Part shown: piece after piece, positions 49,898 to 61,800 of the stretch
How positions within the stretch are numbered: the stretch's first letter is position 1
Layout: each line of letters starts with the position of its first letter
NCBI RefSeq assembly: GCF_001625195.1
Contig: NC_054389.1
Span: forward strand, 8,862,520-8,926,519
DNA from: Drechmeria coniospora
Taxonomy: Eukaryota > Ascomycota > Sordariomycetes > Hypocreales > Ophiocordycipitaceae
DNA length: 64,000 bases
Reading direction: 5' to 3'
Notes under the pieces: model-generated
The model's database searches: none
Seen by the model: only the letters and a program-made list of their open reading frames with translations
Told to the model about the DNA's origin: nothing
Position numbers and translations under genes: made by a program

Positions 49898-50443
49898 GTC
49901 GTCGTCGTCGTCGTTGTTTGTAGCCTTCGCAAGACGCACCGTCTCCTCCAGAACGAGGAATTCGCGCTCCAGAAGCTCAGCCCAATTCTGAACGTGTCCA
50001 ATCTCCTTGACCTTGGAGGCTGCCCGATCTGCCTCACGTTGAAGAAGGTCGCTCGCACGACGCAAATCATCCGTTGCCTGAGCGACGTCTCGCTCCTGTC
50101 GATCAAGCGCCGCGGCGTTTTCATGCAGCCCTGCCGCTCGCGGTTGTAATGATGCGTCTAGGATGTTGCTCATGGATGCTATCACGGCCGCCCGTGCTTC
50201 TGCTACATGTTCTGGCGTTGTGCTCGACGGCAGGGTTGGTACGAGTGCTGGGCGTGACGAGGACACCGTCGACGTCGTCGTCGGTTCGGAGATGGCTGGC
50301 ATGGAAGACGAGCTTTCGGTCGGCGACGAGGATGCTGTCGTCGTCGTCACCGTCGTCGCCGCGGATGCTTGATGCGGCAAAGCCGACGACTGCTCCGGCG
50401 ATGGGGGTGCCTGCGATGGCCTGGATGAAGCTGCTGCAGACAT
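49658..50443 (-). CDS. BLOC1S1: BLOC-1 subunit 1 (BLOS1/GCN5L1 family)
   Basis: A single exon of 261 residues. The core (about 78-172) is the helical GCN5L1 domain: ENAAALDRQERDVAQATDDL, SKVKEIGHVQNWAELLERE and FLVLEETVRL are close to the animal and fungal BLOS1 consensus. BLOC-1 acts in endosome maturation and sorting. The first about 75 residues are Ser/Thr/Pro-rich. After the domain comes a run of about 20 Asp (about 178-198) encoded by a trinucleotide microsatellite, then a short acidic Cys-containing tail. Length exceeds animal BLOS1 (about 125-150) because of these low-complexity ends. The family call is good; the tail may vary between strains. Confidence 0.85.
49853..49914. repeat. Coding (ATC/GTC)n trinucleotide microsatellite
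   Basis: About 20 units of TCA/CAT then TCG on the plus strand encode the poly-Asp run of the BLOS1-like protein on the minus strand (GAT then GAC codons). Confidence 0.9.
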
Positions 50444-51472
50444 GTCGACCAGATATCTCGCCTGTTCCTTTCACGGATCGCTTCGCTTGTCCTTTACCAA
50501 CATCTGTCAACAGTCGTCAAGACGAAAGTAGCGCGGCCGAGGGAAGGTCGGTCGTTGAACCCTCTCGCCTCGCCCATAATGGAAGATGTTGGAACATGAC
50601 AGCTGATCAAGAAAAGAGGTGGGCGCGTGACGGTCCCGATTCCGTCAGCGGGGTTGCAACCACCTTTGCATAAGTACTGATATGCTTATACGCACACGAA
50701 CGTGGCATGATGATTATTTGGCCGGCACTTGCATTCACCATCATTGCTGTCTGCTAGTCGTTGTCGTGCATTGATACCGAGCACCTTTCGAAGAACATGA
50801 CACCATTTACCCTGCGATATCGAACCTTGCCTGGATGCTTGTGTGGTACGTATAATCATAATTCTCGTATTGGCGGCTTCTTAGATTGCCTCTTGATCGC
50901 TTGCTGATCATTCTTCGCAGCTTGATGAGGCAGACCTACACACGACATGGCCGCGAAACAATTCTCGCCCCAAATTCAGTTCGACTCTTTGACATGCCAA
51001 CGAACTCTCCCTCTGTCGTCCCTCTCGCCGTACATACGTGCCCTCGAAGTCTCGTCCAAGACCCACTGTCGAGATTGCCATAAAAAAATCAGCCATGAGC
51101 GCCAAGCGTGCGAGTTCGTGTGTTTTGCGTGAAAGCCTTTGCTCGCCTGCCCAACTCGCTACCACGTCGACAACCACATCGACCGCCACATCAAACGGTT
51201 CATGCTAGTCATGCCAGTAAAGTATCGCGCCTTCCATTGTCCGGTGGCGAAAAAGAACGAAAAAGATGGACTCCAAAACTCCGGCGATGCCTCGCAAGGG
51301 GATATTGAGCGTACAAATGAGCCTTCATCAACAGCTTTCTGATCAACAAGAGCGACGGCCCTCCCCATCGGATGGCCCAGGCGGACGCACATTCGACCAG
51401 GCGGGCCGACCGCTGATGCAAGAAGCGACCTCTCTCTCGCGCTCATCAACCAAGCGGCCGGGCGAGAGCCGC
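50444..51472. other. Intergenic stretch
   Basis: Upstream of the BLOS1-like gene and downstream of the SOG2 stop. Short overlapping frames without domains; no gene called. Confidence 0.55.
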
Positions 51473-54400
51473 CTAGATGGCCACTCGTCCCCCGTTCATG
51501 CGCGGCGGCAACAACCCGAGGCCATTGTTCGGGTTGAAGGCCGTCGGCGGTCCCGGCGTCGTGTTGCCATCCGACGACATGGATGAGATGGACGACAGCG
51601 AGTTGAAACCCGAATGGCCGCGCGTCGTGGCCCCGGTGCGCGACATGGAGATGCCCGGGTTCGCAATCAGGGCGTCGGCCCTGTCGAATACGTTCCCGTG
51701 GAAGGCCGCGGCAAAGGACGTGCTGTGCGGCGTCGCCGTCGGCGCCGCCGACACCGTCGCCTGCATGGCCGGGCCGAGCGCAGCGCTCAGAGGCGTGATG
51801 GGAACCTGTCCCTGCGTCGGCGACGTGCACGTGGGCGAGAAGCCGTCCGATGAGATGCTGCCGTGCCCTCGAGGGGGTTGGAAGAGCTGGTGCCAGGGCG
51901 ACTGCAGGATCGCGTCCGTCGTCTCCTTCATGCTCTGCTGGATCGGCCGGAGCCGGTATTTCGTGTCCTGCGGGAGCGGAAGCGAGTTGATGGCCGCCTT
52001 GACCTGGGACCCCAGGTTCGTCCACGACCCGACGAAGCTGCTAATTTGATTCCAGAAGCTCGCCTGCAGCCGCACCGCGGGGTCCTTCAGCTTGATCAGC
52101 GACAGCCTGTTCCTCAGAGCCTCCGTCTGCTGCACCATGGCGCTGCATGTGCTCGCGAGGCTCCGCCAGTGCTGAATCGCGTTCGGGTGCGCGCCCGTCG
52201 TCACCGCGTTCCTCAGCCCGCCCGCCAGCTGAACCTGGAAGCTGGGGAGGCTGCGGAGGACGACGTCGGCCGACCGTTGCAGGGAAAGATAGATGCGGTC
52301 GAAGAGCGCGTCGTCCTCGGCCGAGTAGTCGGCCACCATATCGTGCGCGTGCACCGACGTGAACGAATCGCCCGACCGCGGCGTCGCCAGCTTGACCGTG
52401 CCCGTGGCGGTTCGGCCGGTGCCGTTGGTGTAGGGGACGGTGCCGTCCGTGACCACCTGAAGCGGCACGGGGCTCGGAACGGCCGAGGAGCCGTTGCGGT
52501 GCCGCGCGAGCCCCGACCTCTCGTCAGCCACCGACAGCGTCGCCGCGCTTGGTTCTCGATGGTACGGCCGGATGGTGTTGTTGGTGCTCTCGGCGTCGGC
52601 ATCTGTCCGACCGGCCTTGGCCGCGTAGCGCGTGACGGCGGCGAGGGTGACGCGAAGTTCCATGATACTGTTGTAAAGCAACATCAGGAGCGTCCGAATA
52701 TATCGCGCGTCTCCGTTGTCGACAAAGGTATCGATGTTGTCCGTCAGCAGCGAGCAGACGTGCCTGTAGGCGCTGACGAGCGTCTGGCAGGCGCTGTGAA
52801 CATTTCCGCCGTCGCGGGGCGAGTGCTCCTCGTGGTCGGCACCGTAGGCCGTGGCGGCGTCGTGCTTCTGGATCGCCTGCTCGAGCTCCTGCACGTGCGA
52901 GTTGGTGTTGTAGAAGACAATCTCCAGACTCGATCTCTTGGCAGGCTCGTCGTTGGACAAGGTCATGAGCGCCTGAATCATGGGGTGGATCTGGAAGACG
53001 GAATAGAGGATTCCCTTGGCCGCCTCGGCGATGGGGTCGAACACCTTGGATTCGCGCCGACGCTCGGGCAGCACCGACAGGCGGCGGATGTAGACGGGGC
53101 GTTGCAGGTACACATCCGTCGGCGTCGCCGGGCTCTTGGCCGCCGGCGTGGCCCCTTGCATGGCGGACCCATGGCTGAGGCCGCGGTAGTGGCTGAAGCG
53201 CACGTTGACGTCGGATTCCTCCAAGGTACCGAGGTCCGACGTCTTCTTGGTCACCATGCCCATGCGACGACTTCGCCCGTCATGGCGATCGGCACGCAGC
53301 AAGGACTCGGAGTTGCTACGAAGCCTCTCGCTGACGGAACCGATGGTCAAAGGCATGACGCCGGGTCGACGTGACGCCAAGCTCTGCTGAGACAGACCCC
53401 GACTGTGCGACCTCGACGTCATGGCGGGCTGTCGCAGCACGCCGTTCGCCGGCCGCATGTCGGCCACGTCGGCGCCGTTGATCCTGATGGGAAAGCGACC
53501 GCTGGCGACCCGCTTGAGAGGAAAGCGCGGCGTGTCGGCGCCCTCGCTCAACTCGTCCCCCGTGCCGTCCAGGTCGCTGCGGCCAAGGGCGGCGTACTGC
53601 TTGAGGAATTTTCTGATGTGCGCCGTCACGGCCACCTCGGTGAGCTCGGTATCTCTGGCGAAGCCGTCGAAGGAGGGGCTCCCGGCTTGTGGTTGAATGA
53701 CGTCCTTGGGTGGAAAGCTGATGGGATTGCCTTCAAACTTCAACACCTGGAGGGAGGCCATCTCGGCGATGCACAAGGGGAGCTCGCCGATTTGGTTCTT
53801 GGGGACGGATAGAACCTTTAACGAGACAAGGTTGGAGATCTCGTTGGGAAGAACGCGGAGCTGGTTGCGGCCGAGGTCGAGTATCTCGAGCGATTTCAGC
53901 TCGCACAGCTGACGTACCCGTCAGCGACAAGGATCCAAGCGCCCCCTCGGCGAGGCGCCGTGAGTGGGGGGACAGGGACGTACCGGCAGGGGAAACTCTT
54001 TGATCTGATTGCCCCTGATGTTGAGATAGCGAAGCGAGGTGCATTCTGCAAACCTCGCAGGCAAGGTCGAAAGTTGATTATGGGACAGGGCAAGGCTGCA
54101 GAGGAAGGGACGCGTCAGCGAACACTGAGGGAGTGTTGGGGAGTGTCGGGAGTGACGAGGAGGGGACCGACGAACCGTTCCAGCTCCTCCTTGACGATAT
54201 CCACCACCTCCTCCGGTAGCCTTTGGATATTTTTGCGACTCAGGTCAATGGTGACACCTGAGCGAAGGCCAGGCGTTCCCACGGCGCCCACCTCGGCAGC
54301 CTGACCCTTCTCGTTCTCGATGGCATGCTGCATCGCCTCGCGGGCGAGGGCAATGACCTGCGAAGGGGCTATGGAATGCGAGGCCGAAGAGGCCGACAGC

Positions 54401-54564
54401 GACGCGTTCGACTGAGCATCGCGGTGGCTGAGGATGGGAGAAGGCCCGTTGGACGTCGCGGCCGAGTTGGGTACCGGCCGTCGTCCGAGGGCCGCGTTCT
54501 CGGGAAGACTGCGAAGGGCAGACGACTGCACCGACGACCCGGGCATTCGGTCGAAGCGGTCCAT
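51473..54564 (-). CDS. SOG2: Sog2-like leucine-rich-repeat protein of the RAM pathway
   Basis: Three exons (54564-54176, 54095-53984, 53908-51473) give 978 residues. After a Ser-rich N-terminus, about five leucine-rich repeats run from about residue 105 to 235 (for example ALSHNQLSTLPARFAECTSL, EILDLGRNQLRVLPNEISNL, GELPLCIAEMASL). The rest is the Sog2-specific region, mainly disordered segments alternating with helices such as AAVTRYAAKAGR. In yeast Sog2 binds the Cbk1-Mob2 kinase module and is needed for polarised growth and cell separation. Both introns fall inside the LRR region, which is why the repeats are split. The ATG MDRFDRMPGSS was chosen because the upstream frame has no other ATG. 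Confidence 0.88.
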
Positions 54565-56211
54565 GGCGACGACGACGATGGCGGTTGGCGACACCTCGTC
54601 GCACGCGTGACGACGAGGACGTTCGAGAAGAGGAACAGAGGGCCTCTCCGAGTTTGGCCGAGACGGATGGCAGGGTCGGGGAATGTTTCAGAGGCCCCCC
54701 CTCTCTGGTTTCGATCGAGTCGAGCCCTCAAGTCACGACGGAGAAGAAGAGGGAAAATAGGAAGAAGAGCTGGCGGACGTTCTCAAGTCGACAAAGGCGG
54801 CGACGGATTGCTCGACGACGCACGCAAGGGCATCGTGGTGATGGCAGCAAGCCAGAGCTGCCGCCGATCGCGGCTTCGGCCGTCGCCGTCAGGGCCAAGC
54901 GTTTTGGAGCGCCGAGGCTGCCCGGCGGGGACGGGGACGGGGACGGGGATGGGGATGGGGATGGGGACGAGGGGCGGATGACCTCGATTGCGGTTGTGGA
55001 ATTGGTTGATGCTGGCGATGTCGGTAGATGAGGTCGAAACAATCGGCCGCGTGGACGTCGGACGGATCGTGAGCGGTAGTGGAACTGGATCGAGGCAACT
55101 TCGCCGCAAGCCCAGGGCGGGGCCTGCCTCCTCCGAAATCTCTCTGCTCGCTGCCCCTACGTGCACAACCCTTGCAATCCTTGCTGCATCGGCATGGCTG
55201 GAGGGAAAAAAGGGGTCGGTTAGCGCCTTGCTTCAACAATGGGGGGTACTAGCAGCACAGTGCGAAGCCTGTTCGTATCACGAAGCCACCAAGGCCCAAC
55301 GCCGCCGCGGCACTGTCACCCTGGGGCGGTCGCTGTGAGATTGCTGGTGGGATGGCGACAGGCGGCACAGTGTGAACTTGCGTGGGTACCACTACCCGTT
55401 GTCTGCTGATGCAAATGGCGCCCGCCTCAGCACCAGATGAGATGCCAAGCAGTACGAGTACGTAACGGACCCACCTTCCGCTTCCCTGGCGAGGCCGGCG
55501 AAGCCGCTAAAAATCAACAGGAACCCCTGCCACAGGAGTTTGGGATGCAGCACGAGGCAGTGAACGCGTCCGTCAACTTCCAGCAGCAGCAACTTGCCGT
55601 TCGATGGCAGCAAGCGGAACCGATGCATTTCCACCAAGAGCACAAGCGATAGAGGGCAGAATCGCCGTCTGCCTCGGATCTGGCACGGCATTGGCACTGG
55701 CACCGGCACCAAGTGTCACTGATTGGATTGCCAGCTGCACACGACACGCATAACGTGCACGCATCTCTTCGACACCAACCATCCGTCATTCCCCCTCCTC
55801 CCGTCTGTCGTGCGACACGACGCTCGGCAAGCCTCGACCATCGCCCTCGGACGAATCGGGCACCTGCTACTGAATCTCTCTGCGTTTGCAAACTGTCGTC
55901 GATGGACTCGAGGCGCCTACAGGTACCAAATACTAGGCACGCCGCCGAGCCGGCAGGAAAGTGCAATTCAAGATTCGTCGTCAAAAGGCGTCCTACCACA
56001 TCACGAGCTGTACATTTCCTTGGGCCGTACACAGTACCGGACTGCATGCCGTTTGTCGAGATATAACGCTACGCTGTCATGGAGCCCGGAGCGGTGATGG
56101 TTCAAGCATCTCGATAGAGTGCCATAGCCAACCCCCGCCTCCCGTTCCCGAACAAGCATTGAAAAAAAAAAAGGGAGATGCGAATGTAGACGCACTGCGA
56201 GACATTGCACG
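54565..56211. other. Divergent intergenic stretch between SOG2 and the RecQ gene
   Basis: Contains a GGGGAC/GGGGAT tandem repeat at 54927-54970. Frames on both strands here are low-complexity shadows. The proximal parts presumably serve as promoters for both genes. Confidence 0.55.
54927..54970. repeat. Hexanucleotide repeat GGGGAC/GGGGAT
   Basis: About seven tandem 6-bp units, three or so GGGGAC followed by GGGGAT units and a final GGGGAC. Regular G4 runs spaced by two bases could fold into a G-quadruplex. Confidence 0.85.
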
Positions 56212-57847
56212 ATGTCGCCGAGCCTGCAGCGAGCACACTCGTGCACAGACATTGGCTTCACCCTCAGGAAGCAGTTTCACAAAGAGGAGTTTAGGTGAAC
56301 TCGCAGCCCATGCCATGGCCCACCCCACCGCCCGACTGCCCTCGGAGGCTGATACCGTGTCCTAGGCCTCATCAGCGCGAGATCATAGAGGCCGCCCTCG
56401 GCGGAAGTGACGTGTTCGTGCAGGCAGCGACCTCGTTTGGCAAGAGCTTGTGTTTCCAGCTCCCCGCAGTGGTTGATCATGGCAGTACGTCGCTGCGAGC
56501 ATGGAAGCGACACCCGTCCGGAACCGGCAGCTGACGCAGGACAAGTCACCATTGTCGTCTCTCCTCTGCTGAGCCTCATGGTGGGTGGAGAAAGCCTGAG
56601 CGCCTGCTGAATCTCCTCCGGCTAACGCTCGACTGGTGTCGCTCGCCTCGTAGATGAACCAAGTCGAGGCGATGCGGGCGGCCGGCATCAACGCCAGCTC
56701 GCTGAACAGCAACACACCCTACGCCGACAGGGAGCGAATCCACCGCGATCTCGAGACGGGACATCCGAAGACGAGACTTCTCTACGTAACGCCGGAGCTG
56801 TGCTCGGGTCCTCGGTTCCGCGAGCGGCTAAAGGTGGTCCACAAGCAAAGGGAACTTGCCAGGATCGCCATCGACGAAGCCCACTGCATATCGGAATGGG
56901 GTCACGACTTTCGCAAGGACTTTGGCCGGCTTTCATGGTTCCGAGACACATTCCCCGACGTGCCCATCATGTGCGTCACGGCGACGGCGAACCCGCAGGT
57001 TCGGCAACATGTCCTGAGCACGTTGCGACTGGACGGAGAGAAGACGAAGATGTTCGTCATGAGCCCGCAGCGCAGCAATCTTCATCTTGAAGTCAGGTAC
57101 ACTCGGGACGAGGACGATGGCCGGCTGTCGGATTTTCTTTGCTGGATTCGCGGCGTCTATGACCGGAGGCGCAGCCACGAGCGACAGGCCGAGCTACGGC
57201 AGGCAGGCGAGAGGGCGGAGAACGTGCCGGGCATCATATACACGATAACGCGTGACGAATGCGAATCCTTGTCGGCCGCGCTCCGGGAGGAAGGCGTCGG
57301 CGCCCGGCCATTTCACGCCAAGCTGGCCAAGGATGTCAAGGAGGAGACGCTCGCCCGATGGATAGGGAACGAGGCGGGATACGACATCATCGTCGCGACG
57401 ACGGCGTTTGGCATGGGCATCGACAAGGATAACGTCCGCTTCGTCGTCCACTGGCGTATCCCAAAGTCCTTTGAGGGCTACTACCAGGAGGCCGGCCGCG
57501 CCGGACGAGACGGCAACGCGAGCTACTGCTTCCTCTACTACAGCCGCGAAGACCTCGAGCGGGTGACGCGCATGATCCGGGCCGACTGCAAGGACGGTTC
57601 CAACTTTGAGGCTCGACTGCGCAGCCTTCAGGCGCTTGCGTTGTATTGCGAGAATACCGATTCATGCCGACACGCCGAGATTTGCAAGTACTTTGGCGAG
57701 CCGACGGTGCCGACGTGCGACTTTGCATGCGACTGGCACAAGGATGCCCGAGACTTGGAGCTGAGATTCCTGCAGGGCCTCGCAAGCGAGGATTGGGTGA
57801 GCACGCAAGCCTTGCGTGGGACATACGACGGTTACGACGACTCCTGA
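56212..57847 (+). CDS. Short RecQ-family DNA helicase
   Basis: Four exons (56212-56294, 56366-56484, 56546-56580, 56654-57847) give 476 residues. RecQ helicases unwind DNA 3'-5' in recombination and fork repair. The first exon, MSPSLQRAHSCTD..., is needed because it restores the expected motif EEFRPHQREIIEAAL across the intron. Motif I is AATSFGKSLCF (K54), motif II IDEAHCISEWGHDFR (D153-H156), and motif VI YYQEAGRAGRDG. The Zn-binding Cys set follows (LYCENTDSC, then TCDFACDWH). The protein ends about 40 residues later, so winged-helix (RQC) and HRDC domains are missing. It is therefore neither Sgs1/BLM-like nor telomeric, but one of the short fungal RecQ proteins. The stop is genuine in frame; I see no downstream continuation. 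Confidence 0.9.
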
Positions 57848-58191
57848 GCTGCCTCCAGGCCAGGCCAGGCAACGTAAGAGTATGCTCGCGACCGGTTGCC
57901 CACAGCTGGAGGCATCGTGGGCTCGCGATACCAACTCGGTTACGCACCAGACCATGAGGGTAACGGCGCAGCCCATGTTTCAGGGCGACTCGGAGGGAAG
58001 GAAAATTCGCCATGACAGGCCACGACCACGGCTATCTAGAATATCGATTAGACACGTCGCTACATGCTACGTGGAAGCAAGACAAAACCAAGAATCGTCG
58101 TGGAAATTTGAACTCGACAAACGGGCAGACTGCTGCTTGCTGGGCATGGAGAGGGGTGAAAACAATCAACAAGTCAAGGGCACTCTTCCAC
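57848..58191. other. Convergent intergenic stretch
   Basis: 3' ends of the RecQ and DUF2470 genes; no gene is seen. Confidence 0.55.
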
Positions 58192-58872
58192 TTAATGGCT
58201 CCTGCCTTCCTTTTCTGCTCGCTTCCGAGCAACGACGCGATCGACCCTCATGGAGGCGGGATAGCCCTCGATGAAGCCGCTCGATACCCAGCGCCACCAT
58301 AGGCCGGACCAGGGCTCGACGCCGTGCCGCTGCAGTTTTCGGTTGAGAAAGTAGGTTTCGGTGAGGTGAATTCCGATGACGGGGAAGAAAACAAGGCGCG
58401 TGAGCCACTTGTACCAGTCGGGTCCGCCGGGGAAGACGGCGGCGACGGCCCGGTAGAGCATGCTGCCGGGGACGACCCAGGGCAGGCTGGCGACGCAAGC
58501 AAAGTAGAAGACGACGGCGGCGAAGATGGCGCAGTCGAAGCCCTCGGGCGGTGCGAATTGCGTGATGAAGATGTCGCTGATGCCGAGGTGCTCGCGGGCG
58601 GTCGTGTCCATGTCGATGATTCGCGCCTTCACGTCGGCCCAGGAGACCAGGGGGGGCTCAAAGGGCACGACGTAGTCGTTTCCGTCGGCATGGATGCGCA
58701 TGCCCTGGAGGGTCACGTCCTGCAGGGACGGGCTCGCGACGGCATGGCGACGGGGGACGGCGGCGTAGTGACGCAGGTAGTGGGCGAGCTCACGGGCGTG
58801 GGACTGGTTCATGTGCGAGATGATGCGGTTGCGTCGCTGCTCGTCGACGGCGGCAAAGGTATCGGACGTCAT
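58192..58872 (-). CDS. DUF2470-domain membrane protein
   Basis: A single exon of 226 residues. Residues about 10-95 match the DUF2470 pattern: RIISHMNQSHARELAHYLRH, then LQGMRIHADGNDYVVPFEPP. This domain also occurs at the end of haem-oxygenase-like and pyridoxamine-oxidase-like proteins, where it is linked to haem or FMN chemistry. Here it is instead followed by two hydrophobic segments (CAIFAAVVFYFACVASLPWV and LTRLVFFPVIGIHLTE), so the protein is probably anchored in a membrane with the DUF2470 part on one side. The biochemical role is not known. The ATG chosen gives the usual fungal N-terminus. Confidence 0.85.
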   Translation of the reverse strand: MTSDTFAAVDEQRRNRIISHMNQSHARELAHYLRHYAAVPRRHAVASPSLQDVTLQGMRIHADGNDYVVPFEPPLVSWADVKARIIDMDTTAREHLGISDIFITQFAPPEGFDCAIFAAVVFYFACVASLPWVVPGSMLYRAVAAVFPGGPDWYKWLTRLVFFPVIGIHLTETYFLNRKLQRHGVEPWSGLWWRWVSSGFIEGYPASMRVDRVVARKRAEKEGRSH

Positions 58873-61800
58873 GTCGGCAAGCCGGGCCGGGGGTAACTAG
58901 CAGGAGGTGTGCCGTTGCTCTGGGCTTTGGCGAGGGATGGGCTCTTTTCAAGAGCGTCGTCGTCTCGTCTTGACAGAGCAGAGGTGAGGGTCGGCTATGG
59001 AGGAAAGGAGGGAGGAGGTACGAAGCTCCTTCTCACGAAGGGGAGGGGTCGAGTTGAGCCGAGGAGAAGCGGGGGCAGGCCGGCAGCTGACTGTGGCCGA
59101 GGCGGGGCTCATGAAACCAACCTCGTGGATGGAAAAAAAAAAATCCACGGCGAGGAACGCTTTTTTTCTTTGCTGCCGCCGTTGGCAATGATGCACACGT
59201 ACCGTGCCGTGCAGCTGGGTGTAAGTACGATGTACATGTATGCTACTTGCATGGATAGCAAGTGTCTAAAGCGTATAAAGTGTAGTTGTATTGAGTGAAC
59301 CTACAACTACTTATTATGCACGTAGTTTTGATAACGGCCCGCGAGATCACCAACTACAAGTACAAGCACAAGTACAAGCACAAGCAAGTACAAGAACAAG
59401 AACTGTACTATTAAGCATCAATACTGTAGGTACTTGGCGCTTTGGTGTGCCGACGCGGATGTTGGGGTAGAGCAAGCTCGAAATGAAAACAGGGCCGTCA
59501 GGGTTATATCCCGTCAGGGTATTCTATTTCTACGTACATACATACACCTACGGAGTACACTGATTTGTACTTGTACATGTACGCCTACGGAGCACGGTAC
59601 TTGTACTCCGTACATGAAGCTACTGATCGTAAGTACTGTTCGACGACAATGCTAGGTCAGGCGCGCCATGGTGCACGTACTGTTGCTGTAGATTTCCTTC
59701 GGCCAAGGATCGGGTCAAGGGCGATGCCGCTTCAACGGGCCGATGACGGATCGTCTACGGTTCAGACTTCAGGCACACCGACACCTGAGGCATCGGTGAC
59801 GCAACCCTCTTATTTTTGTGGCAACTGTCTGAGACGCAAAGTTTGACGGCCTCCAGGGGTCTTGAGGGAAGCGCTGGGAGCCGGCCGGATCTCGGAACTT
59901 TGCAGCGGAAAAGCAGGTTATGAGCACTGCGGAGAGGACAAGCATCTGCACTCAGCTGACTGCCCAAGACAGGGATGGGTCTGCATGAGATTGAAACGAC
60001 TCTCCTCCTCCCGCGGATTCCGCACGCTCGTTGTCCAGATGAATACCGTCTGATCCGTACCGTCTTGAAATGGACGGCACGAGCAAGGCGAAAGATGCAG
60101 AAGGCAGAGGCGCGGCCACTACGACCCAGTCCCATGTATGCACGGGTAATGGCACACTGCAAATATTGTGCCCGTGTAATAGTTTTCCATGGAAATATGT
60201 CTGCTTATATACCGTCATGAGTCAAGATGCTTCTGGCGGAGAAGGGGAGGCGTAGGCAACAAAGGGCGGAGCATGAAAAGCATGACGAGGCAACGTCACC
60301 ATGGCGCGTGAGCGAATTTTGCAATGTCTTGGCGTCGAAAACCTCGGCCTGCAGCCGCTGTGCGAGATCGGCAACCGAAGGGAGCCCACTTGTCCTCTTG
60401 GTGTCAGACCTTCCGGTTTCGGGACCGGGTGGAGACGCCGATTCTTATCAATCAGCGGCGGAATTGGAAGCATCACGACATCCGGCAGGCTGGCGAGACC
60501 TACGGCGGGGGAAATCTGTTGGCGGATGGCGGAAAGGGAACCTAGCGCGCACCGGCTCGTTCGTGAGGCCCCGAGCGGGGTGTAGGTTGCCGGTCAAGAC
60601 AAGACGAGGGCAACGCGTGCCCCAAAGTCAGACATTGACGTGCATGCATAAACTCGAACGGACTACTCCTCGAGCAGCGTCCTTCCTTCTACGCATGCCG
60701 TTGACGGTGGCGGGGATGGCTATCGACGGTTATGCTTGGTGGAGAGATGGAATCGGTCCTGTTCGGCAAGCCGGGGCACCTTCTGGAGGCGTGCGTCGAG
60801 GCAACAGGTCGCTCGGTCGCCTTCACGCCCTTCCCTCGACCGATGGCGTCGTTGGTGGCGTCGATGCGGTGGAGGAGGTCAACAGGTCCGAGGCGCACAA
60901 GGATGTTCGAATCGCTGGTAGGTGGAGAGGGGAGAAGGGGTGGCGGTTGAGCAACGTCAAGTGAGGAGACGATCGGTGAGGTACTTTATGCCATGTCATG
61001 AGGCGAGCGAAAAGGTACGAGGATGAAACAAAACCAAAGTCGCCGCCACGGCGTGGAACTGGAACGGGGACGATGCGGCCCCGATGACACCACTTTGGCG
61101 GGCAAGGGCGCATCTTCGGGAATCCCTGTCCCTGGTCTTCCAGAGCCATTCCGCACACCTACTTGTCGTGCCTCGAGGAAGCCAGGTGGAAGCTGGTAGG
61201 AATCGAGTTCGTGAATGGACAATGATTGTCCACGGATGTGCGTTGCACGTGAAGATCCCGGGCGAGCATGGACCTGGTGAAGCCTGCATGCTCGACCAAC
61301 AAGTACCTGTACGTGCACTTTGACGGACAAGGAAGAGGCCAGGATGCCGTGGGCGCCGGGTGGGATATCCGGGACAAAAAGTTGGACCCCCCTGCCGAGC
61401 ACGGTGGGTGGCCGGATGTCCGGATGAGCCGTGGTAGGCGGGCCATGACCAAGCTGGACCAGGATGGGTGGCCGGGTAGGAGGGGAGGGGGTCTCTGCCG
61501 CGTCCAAACCGGTCCGGCGCAGCGGCCAGGCATCAAAGTATGCGTACTAATATATGTAGCTGTAGGTTGGCCTGCCGGTTTCCACGAGGAGGAGGGCTCG
61601 CAGCGGCGACGAGGTGGAGGTGGAGGTGCTGGAGGCGGGAGGATGCGCGGATGGCTATTTATTATTCAGTCGCATCCTGATCTGAGCTGGCGTCGGGAAG
61701 CCGCGAATTTTGCTCGCATTCCTGAAACCCGTCGCCGCCTGTCCCACGTGGAAGTGAAAGCGAGTCGACGAGACGGTGAATTCTGGTTCCTTCGAGCCAT

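Noticed and set aside
51863..53374. 503-codon plus-strand frame opposite SOG2
   Set aside because: Arg/Val/Gly-rich antisense shadow. The LRR and Sog2 features are on the minus strand.
60227..60964. 245-codon plus-strand frame in the gap before the transcription factor
   Set aside because: Arg/Gly-rich with no domain; several other frames are open in the same GC-rich DNA, and no splice pattern gives a better protein.
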